A DNA stretch of 64,000 nucleotides from the NCBI GenBank assembly GCA_905221605.1, contig CAJNDS010002372.1, forward strand, positions 205,410 through 269,409, given 5' to 3'. The notes under the pieces are model-generated. The model was given only the letters and a program-made list of their open reading frames with translations, searched no databases and was not told the DNA's origin. Positions 61,755 through 64,000 of this stretch are shown in pieces. A program made the translations under genes and the position numbers. This stretch comes from Symbiodinium natans (Eukaryota; Sar; Dinophyceae; Suessiales; Symbiodiniaceae). Each line of letters opens with the position of its first letter. Positions within the stretch are counted from its first letter, which is position 1.

Positions 61755-61793
61755 GCCAATGCGAAAAACGAAGCAGCAGCGCTGCCTAAGTGA
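61755..61793 (+). CDS. Candidate terminal exon
   Basis: A pyrimidine-rich CTTTTCCGCAG|G acceptor is followed by ANAKNEAAALPK and TGA. TTTAGGG units lie upstream at 61650-61700, contrary to the usual orientation. The parent gene is unknown. Confidence 0.35.
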   Translation, partial: ANAKNEAAALPK

Positions 61794-61799
61794 GATTTC

Positions 61800-63160
61800 A
61801 GTCGAGGGGGCTTGGGGAGTTTTCTTGTTGAATGAACTTGTGATTGACTGCGAACTTTGTGAAAACAAGTATAGAAAGTGCAGCTTTCATCGTTGTGAGG
61901 TTGATGGTATGGAGTGTTCCGTTCCAGGGTTTTGTTTCCTTGTTTGGTGTACCACTGGGTCGGCGAAGCCATCGAAGTGCTGCCTTTTTAAAGCTTCTGG
62001 GACCCGATTCCCTACATGTCCCCTAGACCATCCAAGGCCTATCAGGTTCCAGGGTGGTCTTCGGGTCTAGGGTTTAGGGTTTAGGGTTTAGGGTTTTAGG
62101 GTTTAGGGTCTAGGGTCAAGGGTGTAGTGAGTCCAATGCTCGTCGTGTGCCTCCTTTGTTGCGTTGCGTTTGCGGCTCCTGCTATTGTGGTGCCACTTCT
62201 CCAACGCCTAACCCCCAAGGCTTCCCAAACTCGCCGCAGTCGGTTTGTTCGAGAATTTTTGTTTGTGCTTGAAAGTTTCTTTCTGGTTTTCGTTTTTGTT
62301 TGATAGCATTGACTATAGTTTTCTTGGTCATTTTCGTAAGGATATTGATGGAGCATGTCATACTGCTTTATTAAATACGTATGTCTATATTTACATTTAA
62401 ATTTTCCGATTTAGCATAAATTTGGCATTTTTACTACACTCGGATTTATCTTGGGAAATTCTTTGTACGATTTGACAGATCTAATCGACTATCTCTCTCT
62501 CTCTATTTGCTGTTCGGTCGTTTTCTTCTGCAAAGAGCTCCAAACCAAATGGTGTCTACCTATGGTGGGGCATGTCATCGATCTTATTCGAGTCTGGGTA
62601 CGTGACTATAGACCATTCAGATACCCTTCTCTCTGCCCAGTAAGATCGCCCGGCAGCGATTACAGTTTGGGTGGCGCTCGCGCCCAAGGCTCACGCGCCC
62701 ACTTCACTCGTCGTCACCGTGTCTTCGCGGGGCCGGAGCAGTTGCAGAGCATCACTGTCTGCCAGGAAGAAGCTGCAAGCTCCATGGGAGCTCCGTAAAA
62801 GCCAGTAGTCAACTCCCCCAAATCCCGGATCAGTAACATAGAGTCTTTTGTTCTTCGTCTTTGGGCTTCGACATGTTGAGATTGCTTCAAAAGGACACCC
62901 AAATCCTAAAAACCTCGCAGCGTCTCGGAGCCTTCTTGACGGTAGCGAAGTTCTTCGTCGAGGAGAAATCCTCCAAGCTTCTTGGCTGCATGTTGGGGTC
63001 GCAAGTCTCTTGGTTGAAGCCATGGTCCGTTGTGAGGCATACCGTCTACATAGCTAACGCCGACATGGCACCACTGCAAGCCAGAAAAGTCCTCTAAACG
63101 TCCAGTCGGCACGTAGGCTGGGCACTGACGTCAGCTAAGGTGTATCCGGGCGTTTCTGTC
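61800..63160. other. Stretch with unresolved open frames
   Basis: AT-rich DNA at 62270-62500. An overlapping pair of frames at 62861-63097 (+; LRLLQKDTQILKTSQRLG) and 62691-63112 (-; HAAKKLGGFLLDEELRYRQE) could be a degraded coding repeat, but neither has a recognisable domain. TTTAGGG units near 62060-62115. Confidence 0.35.
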
Positions 63161-63163
63161 GCC

Positions 63164-63935
63164 ATGACAGAGTCGGATGATGTGGACAACATGACGGAAG
63201 GCAAGTATGCCCCTCCTCGTGATTAGCTGGCATCCGCTGTGGCCTTCAAAACGCTTCGCCCTAGGGTCCTTGTGATTAGCTCATCTTTTTGAGCTGCGTT
63301 GGGGTTATATGTGGCCTTACCCGACTGTGAAGCTTTGGACCCCTCAACCCTCAAAATCCCAAAATCGAGCCCCTCTGCCCTAAACCCCTTCAGCTTCCTA
63401 AGCCCGTCCCCAAATCCCCATCTAAACAAAAGCCCTGTGCCCGAAATGCCTCGAAGCCCGACGCTGCTGTCAAGGCCTTCCACGAGGGGTTCAGTATAGG
63501 GTAGATATAGGGATAGAAGGGTTTCTGCAGAGTTTTGGTTTAGGGGTTTATATAGGGTTGCTGGGATAAATGAAGGGTCCTAAAGGGTTTGTATGGTTTT
63601 TTCTTCCGGATTTATAAACACTCGCTGTTATAGGAGGCTTGGGGTCCGGGGCGCAGAGAGTTGACGTGAGGTGTTTCTGTATAGAGGGTGTCATGAAGGG
63701 TCCATATTGGGTTTAAGGGGGGGAAGGTTTGGGGTTTTGGGTTTTGGTTTCGGGTTTTGAGGCTTCCTTGAAGGTTTTGGGGCCTCAGCCCTTTTGCGGG
63801 TGCAAAGAAGACTTGTACATCTTCAGCGCGAAGCATAACGAACACACTGAGCCCTAAGCCCTCAACCCAGCCCTAAGCTCCAAGGTCTACTGGATGGACC
63901 AAGATAGCGACGTCCCGCGGGGCCACCTCGGCGAG
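63164..63935 (+). CDS. Possible start of a gene running off the window
   Basis: ATG at 63164 in a GCCATGA context begins MTESDDVDNMTE with a GC donor after 63200. Downstream candidates are near 63450-63480 (PDAAVKAFHEGF), 63789-63850 (PFCGCKEDLYIFSAKHNEHT) and 63885-63935 (VYWMDQDSDVPRGHLGE, AAG|G acceptor, GAG|GC donor). Junction phases are not all resolved. No family recognised. The gene would continue beyond 64000. Confidence 0.35.
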
Positions 63936-64000
63936 GCACCCTCGGATTATTGCATCGCGTTTTTGTTGTTTGTTGGTTTGAGTTTGCTGATTGTGGATTT

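Overview
The window looks like nuclear DNA of a dinoflagellate or close relative. Three things suggest this. Plant-type telomere heptamers (TTTAGGG/CCCTAAA) are scattered through it in both orientations. The legible genes are cut into tiny exons, many with GC (occasionally GA) donors and almost always an AG|G acceptor. A large Ty1/copia polyprotein resembles those known from dinoflagellates. No bacterial-style operons, tRNA or rRNA genes were seen. One 100-N scaffold gap lies at 14203-14302. The species cannot be named from the sequence.

Layout. 0.3-4.9 kb: a phase-consistent eight-exon gene of unknown family, ending in TAG at 4907. 5-14 kb: candidate exons of a hydrophobic (probably membrane) protein and an acidic/alanine-rich tail. 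14-15.1 kb: microsatellites and the gap. 15.7-19.3 kb: small Pro/Ala-rich exons. 20.6-21.7 kb: one uninterrupted gene (344 aa, SnoaL/NTF2-like domain behind a hydrophobic N-terminus). 22-23.6 kb: terminal-exon candidates, a 90-G run and a duplicated G-linked repeat. 23.7-31.0 kb: a nine-exon phase-consistent gene of unknown family. 31-35.9 kb: sparse exons, foldback elements and octamer repeats. 36.0-49.6 kb: an intact-looking LTR retrotransposon. 50.5-56.7 kb: a calmodulin-like four-EF-hand gene in nine exons (5' end not found). 57-64 kb: minisatellites, scattered exon candidates and the possible start of another gene at 63.16 kb. All confidently read genes are on the + strand.

The two most notable systems are these. 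(1) The 13.6-kb copia element has 144-bp LTRs that are identical by eye and a 5-bp target duplication. Downstream of its ordinary Gag-PR-IN-RT-RH it carries a tail with a 2OG-Fe(II) dioxygenase-like, a cytosine-methyltransferase-like, an SGNH-hydrolase-like and a Tpt1/KptA RNA 2'-phosphotransferase-like domain, then a zinc ribbon. Its frame changes by -1 three times, each time exactly at an X-XXY-YYZ heptamer ending in TTTT. Programmed frameshifting and single-T loss in homopolymers are both possible. (2) The telomere-type repeats are polarised relative to splice sites: CCCTAAA arrays usually sit just upstream of acceptors and TTTAGGG arrays just downstream of donors, so many introns have complementary telomeric ends. 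The calmodulin-like gene validates the exon calls independently, because its exons rebuild the calmodulin EF-hand register.
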